A stretch of 21,167 nt of DNA from Gemmatimonadaceae bacterium (GTDB lineage: Bacteria; Latescibacterota; UBA2968; UBA8231). Positions 7,700 through 15,747 of this stretch are shown here, in pieces (within the stretch, counting starts at the first letter, position 1; every line of letters begins with the position of its first letter). The translations under genes and the position numbers were made by a program. A model generated the notes under the pieces. That model was given only the letters and a program-made list of their open reading frames with translations. It searched no databases and was not told the DNA's origin. The stretch spans positions 1 to 21,167 of the forward strand of contig PBSR01000102.1 in assembly GCA_002726335.1 (NCBI GenBank). Direction: 5' to 3'.

Positions 7700-8522
7700 A
7701 CAGTCCGACAAGTGCCGCTGCGAGCCAGAGACTGAACCACGAGGCAAAGACGACCTCGAGGACACCGATACGTTGCAGCGACGGCATGGTGCCGTCCAGG
7801 CGCAGCCACGCGAAGAGAGCCCGGAGGATGGCCGGTCCCGTTGCCACGCCGGCCAGGGCGCCGAAGTGAGACCCAGGCCAGCAGGTCAACGCCAGGCCGG
7901 CGGTCGTGATGCCCAGGCCACCGTGAAACAGGGCACAGGCGAGGCCGTGACGCCACCTCGCCTGGGTGTCTCCGCCAGACCGCGCATCCCGCACGCGCAT
8001 CTTGACATAGAGTACGCTGCCGCCGAAGTAGAGGGCGAAGGCCACCCAGGGAACGGCTGCGGCGGCGGTCCACGGATGGCCGGCGGCGAGATGGGCGGCG
8101 CTGGCGCCCAGGGCCATCACCGCCGCCGTGACCAGCTCGTTGGCTGTGGAGTGATCGATCTGGCGTCGTGTTTGCCGCCGCTGCCAGGCCTGCCAGGCGA
8201 ACAGCAATGCCGCCGGTGCAGCGAGGGGCAGCAGGCGCCACAGGCCATAGCCGAACAGCAGCCCGGCGCCCGCGGCACTGCCGACGATGACGAATCCGGT
8301 CAACCAGCGGGTGTTGTCGGGGCCGGCGCGCCCGCGCAGCTGCAATCCCAGGGCGTTCTGGGCAAAGAAGAGGGCGGTGGCGACGGTGGCCAGGAGGGCC
8401 GCCGGCAACGGCGTCACTCGATATGCGAGCAGGCCGGTGAGCAGAGGCGCATAGAGCATCATCCAGGCCCCGTGCTCCCGGGGCAGTGGCCAGCCCCCCC
8501 GTCGGGTCTGATTCCCGGCCAA
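7698..8522 (-). CDS. YwiC-like multi-pass membrane protein
   Basis: The PREHGAWMMLYAPL motif (from residue 14) and the repeated hydrophobic segments, about eight in 274 residues, identify the YwiC-like family. Its biochemical function is not known. In Bacillus subtilis ywiC lies in the narK-fnr-narGHJI region, so association with nitrate respiration is established there and seen again here directly upstream of napD. Start choice: TTG 8522 is the only start-like codon before the conserved PREHGAW block apart from CTG, and no ribosome site is visible, so the start is uncertain. A run of seven C bases (plus strand, near 8497-8503) lies in the early codons and could hide a sequencing error. The gene follows the Rrf2 gene after 5 nt. 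Confidence 0.8.
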   Translation of the reverse strand: MAGNQTRRGGWPLPREHGAWMMLYAPLLTGLLAYRVTPLPAALLATVATALFFAQNALGLQLRGRAGPDNTRWLTGFVIVGSAAGAGLLFGYGLWRLLPLAAPAALLFAWQAWQRRQTRRQIDHSTANELVTAAVMALGASAAHLAAGHPWTAAAAVPWVAFALYFGGSVLYVKMRVRDARSGGDTQARWRHGLACALFHGGLGITTAGLALTCWPGSHFGALAGVATGPAILRALFAWLRLDGTMPSLQRIGVLEVVFASWFSLWLAAALVGL

Positions 8523-8527
8523 GCTGG

Positions 8528-8941
8528 CTAATGCACCAAGGGACTGGCTCTCGGCAGATCCGACAGATTCGTATTCTCCAGCATGCCGAGGATCTCGCCC
8601 TTCAGCTCCTTCCAGGCACCGTGCAGAGCACAGGGAGCCTCGTCCGAACAGTCGGGCAGGCCGAGAGCGCAGCCTTCGCCGAAGCGCTCGCCGTCGATGG
8701 CGCGCACGACACGCAACAGCACGATCTGGTCGGCCGGTTGGGCCAGACGGAAACCGCCGCCCCGCCCCTTGGCGGAGATCAGCAGACCGTGGCGCGCGAG
8801 ATCCTGCAGAATCTTGGCCAGGTACTGAGCGGGCACGTCGAGGGCTTCGGCTATCTCGCGACTCAGGTGCGGACCTTCGCCATGGTCGGCCAGGTAAATC
8901 GTGGCGCGCAGAGCGTACTTGGCAGACTGTGACAGTATCAC
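8528..8941 (-). CDS. Rrf2-family transcription regulator with three conserved cysteines
   Basis: This 137-residue protein has the Rrf2 winged-helix pattern: SQSAKYALRATIYLA at the start, the recognition-helix region VPAQYLAKILQDL (36-48) and the wing GRGGGFRLAQP. Three cysteines at 91, 98 and 104 occupy the Fe-S ligand region of IscR, NsrR and RsrR, with spacing C-x6-C-x5-C, slightly longer than the x4/x5 or x5/x5 spacings of NsrR and IscR. An Fe-S-based sensor of NO, redox or iron status is therefore likely. NsrR-like NO sensing would suit a nitrate-respiration gene set, but sensing and targets are inferred. The start is GTG with GGAG 7 nt upstream, lying within the end of the preceding gene; the gap is 4 nt. 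Confidence 0.9.
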   Translation of the reverse strand: MILSQSAKYALRATIYLADHGEGPHLSREIAEALDVPAQYLAKILQDLARHGLLISAKGRGGGFRLAQPADQIVLLRVVRAIDGERFGEGCALGLPDCSDEAPCALHGAWKELKGEILGMLENTNLSDLPRASPLVH

Positions 8942-8945
8942 CTGA

Positions 8946-9272
8946 TCACTCCGATGTCTCGGTCACGTCCTGCACCCAATCAAAACAAGCCACGGCGCTC
9001 GGCATACCGATGGTTCCTGCCGACAGCGCCACAACCTGTTGGATTTCGTCGACCGTGATGCCCAGGGCCAGCGCCTTGCGTACGCCTGCGTGGACCGAGC
9101 CGGAACGCAGGGCGCCCATGGCGATTCCCAGCTTTATCAGCCGCTGGGTACGCTCGTCGATGGGACCCGCTGCACCCGCTGCGGAAATCATCTCCCAGGC
9201 ATCCCCCAGCTTCGGGTGACGGTCGATGAACTGGCGGTACGTTTTCGGGGGGCCCTGGTTGGTTTCTGTCAT
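8946..9272 (-). CDS. Carboxymuconolactone-decarboxylase-like (AhpD fold) protein without CxxC
   Basis: This 108-residue all-helical protein matches the CMD/AhpD fold: LIKLGIAMGALRSGSVHAGVRKALALGITVDEI is the standard core. In redox-active AhpD members the core carries CxxC before the His; here the positions are Ser-Gly-Ser-Val-His, so the thiol-disulfide chemistry of AhpD is not expected. Such CxxC-less members are common and their roles are mostly unknown. The start ATG overlaps the TPR gene stop as ATGA, with GAGAGGA as ribosome site, and the Rrf2 gene follows after 4 nt. Confidence 0.87.
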   Translation of the reverse strand: MTETNQGPPKTYRQFIDRHPKLGDAWEMISAAGAAGPIDERTQRLIKLGIAMGALRSGSVHAGVRKALALGITVDEIQQVVALSAGTIGMPSAVACFDWVQDVTETSE

Positions 9273-10150
9273 CGGTCCTCTCTTCCTGTGCGCATCTGCT
9301 GCGAGAGTACTTCTCGCTGGGTGTCCATGGTCTGGTGGAAGCCTTCGTACTCGGACTGTGTGGTAGCTACGGTGATCGGTCCGAAGCCATCGTCGAGTTT
9401 CTGCCAGTGTGCCGCCAGGGGTCCATCATGGCCCGACTCGAGGAGCGGCCGGAAACCACGGCGCGTCTGGCCTTCGGCGGAGGCACTGACTTCAGCCACC
9501 CCGCCGCCGGCAGCGGTGACGGCGGCGCCCAAGGCGCTGCGGGCCGGTTCGAGATGCCCTGCCCGCCAGTGGAGGTATCCGCTGAGGTAGTGCGCGGCAA
9601 CACTGCGCTGATTCGTCTGACGGGCCCCATCCAGATAGTCGGCGGCGGCGGCCCAGTCGCCCTGCAACAGAGCGATCTCCCCGAGGCGGACCTGGGGTCC
9701 GGTCTCGGCCCGGTTGAGGGCCAGTGCCAGTTCCAGTTCGCGGCGCGCCAACGGCAGATCGACGGGTGCGCCCGGCAGTCCGCAGGAGTACAGAACTCCC
9801 AGCAGGCTATGGGCGCGGGCGTTGCTGCTATCGAGCTTCAGCAACCGCCGCCAACGGGTGTCCGCATCGGTAAAGAAGCCCAACTCGAAGGCGGCGCTGC
9901 CAGAGTAATACAGAGCATCACCGTGATCCGGATTCAAAGCAAGTGCCGAATCGTAGCGTGTCAGAGCCGCTGCGACATCGCCGTCAACCCGCATCTGTGT
10001 GGCGTCCCGATAGATGCGCCAGAAGTCGAGGACGCGCTGACGTGACGGATCCACCTCGATGGCGGGCCCGTCCGCGGGCGGCGGCCCATCCGGTTCAGCG
10101 CAGGCGATAACTGCACCCAGGACGAACCAGACAGCAGCTGGGGATCTCAC
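9269..10150 (-). CDS. TPR-repeat lipoprotein
   Basis: I start at GTG 10150 (293 residues). It overlaps the upstream stop as GTGA, GGAG lies 8 nt before it, and it begins a lipoprotein signal (VWFVLGAVIAC, lipid-anchored Cys17). The longer frame to 10432 is antisense-like Arg-rich sequence. After the signal come about five helix-turn-helix TPR units from residue 52 on (for example AAALTRYDSALALNPDHGDA), suited to protein binding. The C-terminal 60 residues are not recognised. CRTAC1-type proteins and TPR proteins are often encoded side by side, so this is a likely partner of the upstream product at the periplasmic face (inference). Confidence 0.85.
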   Translation of the reverse strand: MRSPAAVWFVLGAVIACAEPDGPPPADGPAIEVDPSRQRVLDFWRIYRDATQMRVDGDVAAALTRYDSALALNPDHGDALYYSGSAAFELGFFTDADTRWRRLLKLDSSNARAHSLLGVLYSCGLPGAPVDLPLARRELELALALNRAETGPQVRLGEIALLQGDWAAAADYLDGARQTNQRSVAAHYLSGYLHWRAGHLEPARSALGAAVTAAGGGVAEVSASAEGQTRRGFRPLLESGHDGPLAAHWQKLDDGFGPITVATTQSEYEGFHQTMDTQREVLSQQMRTGREDR

Positions 10151-11961
10151 GGTGTACGCTCCGTCTTTTCGCCCGTCCTCGACAGACTCAGGCGCCGGTC
10201 GAGGCCCAGGTCCAGCCAGCGTTGGCTGACACCATCGGGCCAGAGGATCTCCACCGTATCGACGCGACTGGCGCCACCCAGGCCGAAGTGCTCCTCGCCG
10301 AGGGCATTCTGCGCCAGATACGAGGAGCCGGTGCCGGCCTGGCGCGTCCATTGCCCGGTGTCCGTGACGACACGAATCCGTGCCGCCTGCCAGCGGTCGC
10401 GCTCGGCGGTATCGGCGGCGACAGTCAACCAATGCTGCTCGTGGCCATCGTGGCGCAACAGCAGACCCCGGCCCCCGTTGACGTTGACAAAGGCGTCCAC
10501 GTCGCCATCGGCGTCGTAGTCGGCCACCGCCAGCCCGCGACCGACGACGGGGCTCTGCAGGACCTCACCAGAGATCTCTCCCACCTCGAAGAACCCGTCA
10601 GCAGGCCCTGAGTTCCAGAACAAGAGCATCCGCATCGGCACGAGTTGATCAGGGGTATCGGCGATCTCGAAGGTGCTGCCGTTGGCCACCAGCAGATCGA
10701 GCCGTCCGTCGGCGTCGTAGTCAAGGAAACTGGTGCCCCAACCGACGTAGTCCAGGGCGATCTGTCCCAGTCCGAACTGGTCCGCCGTGTCCATGAAACG
10801 CAGGGAGCCGGCAACCCCGGCCTGCTGGAAATCACCCGTCATGTTGCTGAACAGGGCGTTCTCCTGGGCGATCCAGTGGGTGATGAACAAGTCTTCGTCA
10901 CCATCGTTGTCCCAGTCGCCGGTAGCCAATCCCATAGCCCCGCGATAGTCGGCCACCCAGGCGGCGTGGCTGACATCTGCAAAGACGCCATCACCCCCGT
11001 TGTGGAACAGCACGTTATCCGACAGATCGTTGGCCACATAGAGGTCAGCCCGCCCGTCCTCGTCGAAATCGGCGAAGGTCGCCGACAGACTGCGTCCCGC
11101 GGCATTGTCGACCCCGGCCTCGACGGCAACTTCGGAAAACTGCAGGTCACCGTCGTTGCGCCAGAGGGCATTGGCCTGGGGCTGGAAGGTGGACGGATTC
11201 AGCGATGCCGGAATGGCAGTGTTGTACTGATGGCTGGTGGAGCTGCGCAACGAGGGATCGTCGCGGTAGTCGACGTAGGCACAGGCGTACAGATCCAGAT
11301 CACCGTCACCATCCACATCGGACCAGGTCAGGCCGGTCCAGAAACGCTCCTCGTCGATGCCGGCGACGGTGTGGACATCGACGAACTGGCCGTCTCCTTG
11401 ATTGGCGTAGAGCCACAGGGGACCATACTCGCTGACGGCGAGATCGGCGTCGCCATCGCCGTCGGCATCAGCGAAGGCAGCCCCCTGTCCGAGGCCACGC
11501 CGATCGAGGCCGGCGATGGCCGCCGCTTCCTGGAAACTTCCGTCGCCACCATTAACAAACAGGGAGTTGTGGGCGGGTGAATCGGCCCAGTCACCGCGCG
11601 CCGTCAGTGGACCGGCCTCATTGACGGCGAACAGATCGAGATCACCGTCCCCGTCGATGTCGGCCCAGGCCGCGCCCGAACCCATATCTTCGGGCAGCTG
11701 GTGAGAGCGGGTGCCGTGAAAGTGCCTGAACTCGACGCCTGCAGATGCCGATGCTTCGGTGTAGTGCAGAGCCGGCGCCCCGGAGGGTAGATGACGCGCA
11801 AGATCGGTCGTCAGTCCCTCCACCGGGCCGCCAGGTACGTACTGCTCTGCCGTCGGCCGCAGGACTACGATCCCGGCGGCCACGACACAGACGACGACGG
11901 CTCCCGCCCCGACGCGCAGCAACAGACGATGACGTCGACGCTCCGGGCGGAGTTTCGCCAT
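10147..11961 (-). CDS. CRTAC1-type FG-GAP/VCBS repeat protein with ASPIC/UnbV C-terminal domain
   Basis: This 604-residue protein has one N-terminal membrane segment (residues 13-33) after a basic stretch, so it is membrane-anchored or secreted with the bulk outside the cytoplasm. About seven FG-GAP-like blades follow, each with a calcium-binding loop of the form D-x-D-x-D-G-x-x-D (ADIDGDGDLDLF, ADADGDGDADLAV, SDVDGDGDLDLYA, ADYDADGDVDAF and others), predicting a calcium-stabilised beta-propeller. The C-terminus (about 520-595) has the ASPIC/UnbV signature: GTGSSYLAQN, HFGLGG and VEILWPDG. The start ATG has AGGAG close upstream. The gene lies between a multihaem cytochrome and a TPR lipoprotein. 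No enzyme activity can be assigned; binding or scaffolding at the cell surface is the conservative reading. Confidence 0.9.
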   Translation of the reverse strand: MAKLRPERRRHRLLLRVGAGAVVVCVVAAGIVVLRPTAEQYVPGGPVEGLTTDLARHLPSGAPALHYTEASASAGVEFRHFHGTRSHQLPEDMGSGAAWADIDGDGDLDLFAVNEAGPLTARGDWADSPAHNSLFVNGGDGSFQEAAAIAGLDRRGLGQGAAFADADGDGDADLAVSEYGPLWLYANQGDGQFVDVHTVAGIDEERFWTGLTWSDVDGDGDLDLYACAYVDYRDDPSLRSSTSHQYNTAIPASLNPSTFQPQANALWRNDGDLQFSEVAVEAGVDNAAGRSLSATFADFDEDGRADLYVANDLSDNVLFHNGGDGVFADVSHAAWVADYRGAMGLATGDWDNDGDEDLFITHWIAQENALFSNMTGDFQQAGVAGSLRFMDTADQFGLGQIALDYVGWGTSFLDYDADGRLDLLVANGSTFEIADTPDQLVPMRMLLFWNSGPADGFFEVGEISGEVLQSPVVGRGLAVADYDADGDVDAFVNVNGGRGLLLRHDGHEQHWLTVAADTAERDRWQAARIRVVTDTGQWTRQAGTGSSYLAQNALGEEHFGLGGASRVDTVEILWPDGVSQRWLDLGLDRRLSLSRTGEKTERTP

Positions 11962-11971
11962 CCTCTCCTAG

Positions 11972-12125
11972 CCTGTCGCAGAGATACGTTGATGGAATTC
12001 GGGCGTCGAGACGCCCGGCTCGCAAGGCGCGCGAACGATGCGTATCAGTGGGATACACAGAGCGAGCGCAACGCCGCAAGCCGGGATGGCTCGGCGGCCG
12101 AATATCGCCGGATTTCTGCGACAGG
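11972..12125. repeat. 154-bp palindromic element with 11-bp terminal inverted repeats
   Basis: CCTGTCGCAGA (11972-11982) and TCTGCGACAGG (12115-12125) are perfect inverted repeats bounding an internally folded sequence. Inside are a hairpin GGGCGTC/GACGCCC with a 2-nt loop, a longer imperfect stem pairing CCCGGCTCGCAAGGCG with CGCCGCAAGCCGGG, and a small central stem GTATC/GATAC. The element fills nearly the whole 167-bp gap between two genes and ends 3 bp from the stop codon of the cytochrome gene. No coding capacity and no T-run are seen. A MITE/REP-like non-autonomous element is the best reading. Confidence 0.8.
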
Positions 12126-12128
12126 ACA

Positions 12129-14237
12129 CTAGCCCTGCCCGTCGTCGCCGGACACCAGACCGACGCCGGCGTCGATGACGGGGATCGTGCCCTGCGCCTC
12201 TGACAAGGTCGTCACGGGCGCGGTCACTGTGTTGCCCTCGCCGAAGAGGAAGTTGAGCAAGGTCTGATCGATCTTTCGATACTGCAGGCGGGCGCTCACG
12301 TGCAGCTCCCCGGCCTGCTGGGGTGACACGCTCAACTCGTGCGTTTCTTCCGGGGCCAGCGGCGATGCGTCGTTGGCGAAGGTGCCGGCGCAGGAGAAGG
12401 TGTAGGTCGCCTGATCAGCGAACCCGGGGAACAGCGAGCGCTTGAAGCGCACGCCCACCATCTCCCACAGGTTGTGCCGGTCGATGAGACTGCCGTACTG
12501 GTCGACCGCCTCCGCCTTGAAGATGAAACTGCCCGCATCGATGAAGCGTTCATCGTCGAGACGTCCGGACTCATAGACGACATCGCCGTTATCATCGGTG
12601 ACGATGAGCTCCACCCAGGCCTGGATGATATCGAGGGGGCCGGTGGGAAAATCGTGCCCCGCCTTGTTGTTCGTCATGCGCACGCCGATCTCCACCCGAT
12701 CTCCGGGGGCGACGTGATCGGGCAGGACCAGCTCCACCGGTACCGCCGGACCTTCCGTCCACTTGTCGGCGATCTCGGGAATGTCGACCTCACCGCGCAG
12801 CCAGCGTTCGGTGAGCTCCACGTGCTCCGCGGCGCCGGGCAGATCCATCAATGTCGGGATGAACTGGTTGGCCCCGAGAAACCGATGGCTCCTGTGGCTG
12901 CCGTCGCTGGTAGTGCGGTTGTAGTCTGCGGCGTCGCCGCTGGCCGGCTCCGATGACTGGCTCACGAGCGGCATGTGACACTCGCGGCACTCGATCGTCT
13001 TCTCCGCCTCGCCGGGATGGTTCCAGCGGCTCTTGCGCCAGTTGTCGTACTGGTTCTGCAGCTGCACCCAGCCCACCTGGTTGATCTCGGCATCGATGAA
13101 CTGCTTGTGGCAGGCGGCACAGAACTCGGGGCTCTTGAACAACGTGTGACTGAGGCTCTCTACGTGCTGCGCCGGATAGGCACGGATGAGGAAATCGCGC
13201 AGGAATCGGGCCGTCGTGGCCGACGAATCCTCTTGTACAGCCAGCTCCCAGGCGTACCGTTGGGGCTGCAGCAGGGTGTAATCGGCATTGCCCTTGACGT
13301 CGGTCTCGACGATGGAGTGGCAGGCGATGCAGGAAATGCCCTCCTGGTAGCCATCGAGGTCGGTCAGATTCTCGGCGAAGATGTTCTTGGTGCCGGAGAA
13401 CAGCGAGATCGGGTCGTGACAGCCGCCGCAGTAGCGCGTCGACACCGGCCCGTTCTGCTCCGCCATCACGCCCTGCACCGTCTGAAACGCCGCATCCATG
13501 GAGGCATAGCGGTGGGCGCTGACCTGCCACTCGGCTGTGATTTCCTCGTGACAGCCGCTGGTGCCGCATGATTGCGAACCGGCCATCGAGCGGCCGTCGT
13601 AGGCCCCACCCGAGGCGGTCTTGGCCAGACTGGGGGCGAAGGGTCGGTCGGCGCCGTAGCTCAGGTCATAGTCGGCGGGAAAGGCATTGACCAGCGTGAC
13701 CGGCTCGTGGGCGAGGCTCCACACGCCGATCAGTACCCCGCCGGCCGCGGTCAGTGCCAGGCTCCCGCGGAGCCAGATTCGACGCGCTCCCGGTGCCACC
13801 CCCGCTTGTCGCGCCCGCAGCCAGAGCACGACCACATGGGGCAGCACGGCGGCGATGAGACCGATGGTGCTGACGATGTGCACCAGGTCCCAGTTGTAGG
13901 AGATCTGGCGGCCGAACAGCGATTGCCATGTGAGTACGAGGCCTGACACGCTGCAGACCAGCATCACCACCAGGCTCAGATAGCCGGTGAGCTTGACGTG
14001 AGTCCAGGCGGCACCGCTGTAGTCGCGCCAATGGCGCCATTGATAGACCAGGTAGATGAGCGCCAGGGCCAGACCACCAGCGGTATGTACGATTACGGTC
14101 AGCTGCACCGGCAGACTGAACGGCAACAGCCAGATCGCCAGTCCACTGAGAGTCAACAGCAGCAGCAGTCCAGCGGTGGCTACGGCAAGCGTGGATCGCC
14201 AGCCGCTGTCCGCTGAGGTTCTCCAGGTGTTCGTCAT
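12129..14237 (-). CDS. Membrane b-type/pentahaem c-type cytochrome fusion
   Basis: The first 180 residues form about five membrane helices. His51 and His69 in the second, and His120 and His134 in the fourth, could bind two b-type haems as in cytochrome b561-like proteins (inference). A large extracytoplasmic part follows, with five haem sites: CGTSGCH 224-230 (CX4CH spacing), CGGCH 270-274, CIACH 303-307, CAACH 373-377 and CRECH 417-421. The first site with HEEITAEWQVSAH resembles the cytochrome c554-type multihaem domain. Residues about 470-700 are a haem-free beta-rich region with NNKAGHDFPTG, a motif often seen after multihaem modules. The protein could oxidise quinol and pass electrons outward by itself. 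The start has GGAGG 9 nt upstream. No named family covers the whole 702 residues. Whether it serves NapAB, another reductase or the outer surface is open. Confidence 0.82.
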   Translation of the reverse strand: MTNTWRTSADSGWRSTLAVATAGLLLLLTLSGLAIWLLPFSLPVQLTVIVHTAGGLALALIYLVYQWRHWRDYSGAAWTHVKLTGYLSLVVMLVCSVSGLVLTWQSLFGRQISYNWDLVHIVSTIGLIAAVLPHVVVLWLRARQAGVAPGARRIWLRGSLALTAAGGVLIGVWSLAHEPVTLVNAFPADYDLSYGADRPFAPSLAKTASGGAYDGRSMAGSQSCGTSGCHEEITAEWQVSAHRYASMDAAFQTVQGVMAEQNGPVSTRYCGGCHDPISLFSGTKNIFAENLTDLDGYQEGISCIACHSIVETDVKGNADYTLLQPQRYAWELAVQEDSSATTARFLRDFLIRAYPAQHVESLSHTLFKSPEFCAACHKQFIDAEINQVGWVQLQNQYDNWRKSRWNHPGEAEKTIECRECHMPLVSQSSEPASGDAADYNRTTSDGSHRSHRFLGANQFIPTLMDLPGAAEHVELTERWLRGEVDIPEIADKWTEGPAVPVELVLPDHVAPGDRVEIGVRMTNNKAGHDFPTGPLDIIQAWVELIVTDDNGDVVYESGRLDDERFIDAGSFIFKAEAVDQYGSLIDRHNLWEMVGVRFKRSLFPGFADQATYTFSCAGTFANDASPLAPEETHELSVSPQQAGELHVSARLQYRKIDQTLLNFLFGEGNTVTAPVTTLSEAQGTIPVIDAGVGLVSGDDGQG

Positions 14238-14307
14238 AATAAGACCTCCTCATCCGAATATACGTCGTGGACGGCCTCCCGTACAGGGGGACCATCGATG
14301 CGGGGCC

Positions 14308-15720
14308 CTACACTGTGCGGGAGAAGGTGGGTCCCGAGCGCTGCTTGTCGCGCAGGTAGGTGTCGAAGGGCATACATACGTTGCGCACGAACAGCTGCCC
14401 GAGGGGGGTCACTTCGATGGCGTCGTCGTGCAGCACGGCCAGGCCGTCGGCCACCGGGCCATTCTGCAGTTCGGTGAGTTCGCCGTCAAAAGTGGCTGCG
14501 AAATCGATCCCGAAGGCGGCCGCCACCGCCTCTTTGTCGAGCCACAGGTTGCACATCAGCTCGGTGATGACATGCCGCCGCGCCCTGTCGTCGGCACTCA
14601 GAGAGCAGCCTCGCTCCACCGGCAGGCGACCGGCGTCGAGATCCGCGTAGTACGTACTCAGCTTCTTCTGGTTCTGGGCGTAGGCTGCAGACACGTCGCC
14701 GATGGCCGAGATCCCCATGCCGATCATAGCCGGGGCTCGTGACACGGTGTAGCCCATAAAGTTGCGGTGCAGGCGCCGGCGGCCGAGCGCCTGGGCCAGC
14801 TCGTCTTCGGGCAGAGCGAAGTGATCCATGCCGATCTGGTCATAGCCGCCATCGCGAAAGGTCCGGATCGCCTGTGCCAGCAGCGCGAACTTGGCGTCTC
14901 GATCAGGCAGGGTCGCCTCGTCGATGCGCTTCTGATTGCTGCGTACCCAGGGAACATGGGCGTAGGAATAGACGGCGAGACGGTCAGGGCGCAGTTCCAG
15001 CACGGAATCCAGGGTGGCGCCGAAGCTCTCCGGCGTCTGTTTGGGCAGGCCGTAGATCAGATCCAGGTTGATCGAGGTGAAGCCCTTGTCCCGGCAGTAC
15101 TGGTAAAGGTCGCGAGTCTGTGCTTCGGTCTGGCCGCGGCCTATGGCCTGCTGCACGTCGTCGTCGAAATCCTGGACACCCATGCTGATGCGATTGAACC
15201 CCAGCTCGCCCAGAGTATCGATCTGCTCCGTCGTTGTTACCCGTGGATCGACTTCGATAGCGACTTCGGCGCCGTCCGTGAGATCGAAGTGATCCAGCAC
15301 CATCCCCTGCAATCGTCGCATCTGATCGGCCGAATAATAGGTGGGCGTGCCCCCACCCCAGTGATACTGACTGACTTTGGGGCGCCGGCCCAGCACACGG
15401 GCCACGGCCTCGATCTCGCGCTGCAGGTATCCCAGATAGATCTCGGCCACATCGAGGTGTCGGGTGGCTACCACGTGACAGCCGCAGAAATCACAGCGAT
15501 AGTCGCAGAACGGCAGGTGCAGGTAGAGAGAGACCTCGTCGTCAGCCGGCAGGTCCGCCAGGTGCCTGGAGTATTGTTCGGGACCGAAGTCCTGATGAAA
15601 CTCGACAGCCGTTGGGTAGGACGTATACCGCGGGCCCGGGCGGTCGTAGCGCTCGAGCAACGCGGCATCGATGTGCAGTCCGCCGGGCAGGATTGTCGTT
15701 GTTGAACTCGTCATGGTCAT
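14308..15720 (-). CDS. hemN: Oxygen-independent coproporphyrinogen III oxidase HemN
   Basis: HemN is the radical-SAM enzyme that decarboxylates coproporphyrinogen III to protoporphyrinogen IX without oxygen. The 470-residue length is normal. The cluster motif HLPFCDYRCDFCGC gives Cys72, 76, 79 and 81 (C-x3-C-x2-C-x-C, the HemN form rather than HemW). YDRPGPRYTSYPTA at the N-terminus, HWGGGTPTY, NRISMGVQDF and DLIYGLPKQT are all typical, and the C-terminal VRNVCMPFDTYL is the HemN end rather than a HemW end. The start may be either of two ATGs (codons 1 and 3); the ribosome site is weak. A sigma-54 promoter lies immediately upstream. Supplying haem for the roughly thirteen c-type sites and possible b haems encoded downstream is an obvious role (inference). 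Confidence 0.96.
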   Translation of the reverse strand: MTMTSSTTTILPGGLHIDAALLERYDRPGPRYTSYPTAVEFHQDFGPEQYSRHLADLPADDEVSLYLHLPFCDYRCDFCGCHVVATRHLDVAEIYLGYLQREIEAVARVLGRRPKVSQYHWGGGTPTYYSADQMRRLQGMVLDHFDLTDGAEVAIEVDPRVTTTEQIDTLGELGFNRISMGVQDFDDDVQQAIGRGQTEAQTRDLYQYCRDKGFTSINLDLIYGLPKQTPESFGATLDSVLELRPDRLAVYSYAHVPWVRSNQKRIDEATLPDRDAKFALLAQAIRTFRDGGYDQIGMDHFALPEDELAQALGRRRLHRNFMGYTVSRAPAMIGMGISAIGDVSAAYAQNQKKLSTYYADLDAGRLPVERGCSLSADDRARRHVITELMCNLWLDKEAVAAAFGIDFAATFDGELTELQNGPVADGLAVLHDDAIEVTPLGQLFVRNVCMPFDTYLRDKQRSGPTFSRTV

Positions 15721-15747
15721 GTCGTCTCAGAGAATCAGGTTTTCGGG

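Noticed and set aside
8925..8935. GACTGTGACAG shared with 16446-16456, considered as a common operator
   Set aside because: An 11-base match in 21 kb is expected by chance, and the first copy lies inside Rrf2 codons.
11972..12125. Inverted-repeat element as an intrinsic terminator
   Set aside because: No T-run follows on the minus strand, and both neighbours belong to the same gene series.
14238..14307. TATATT upstream of the multihaem cytochrome as a promoter -10
   Set aside because: No acceptable -35 hexamer at 16-18 bp, so not listed as a feature; read-through from hemN is equally possible.
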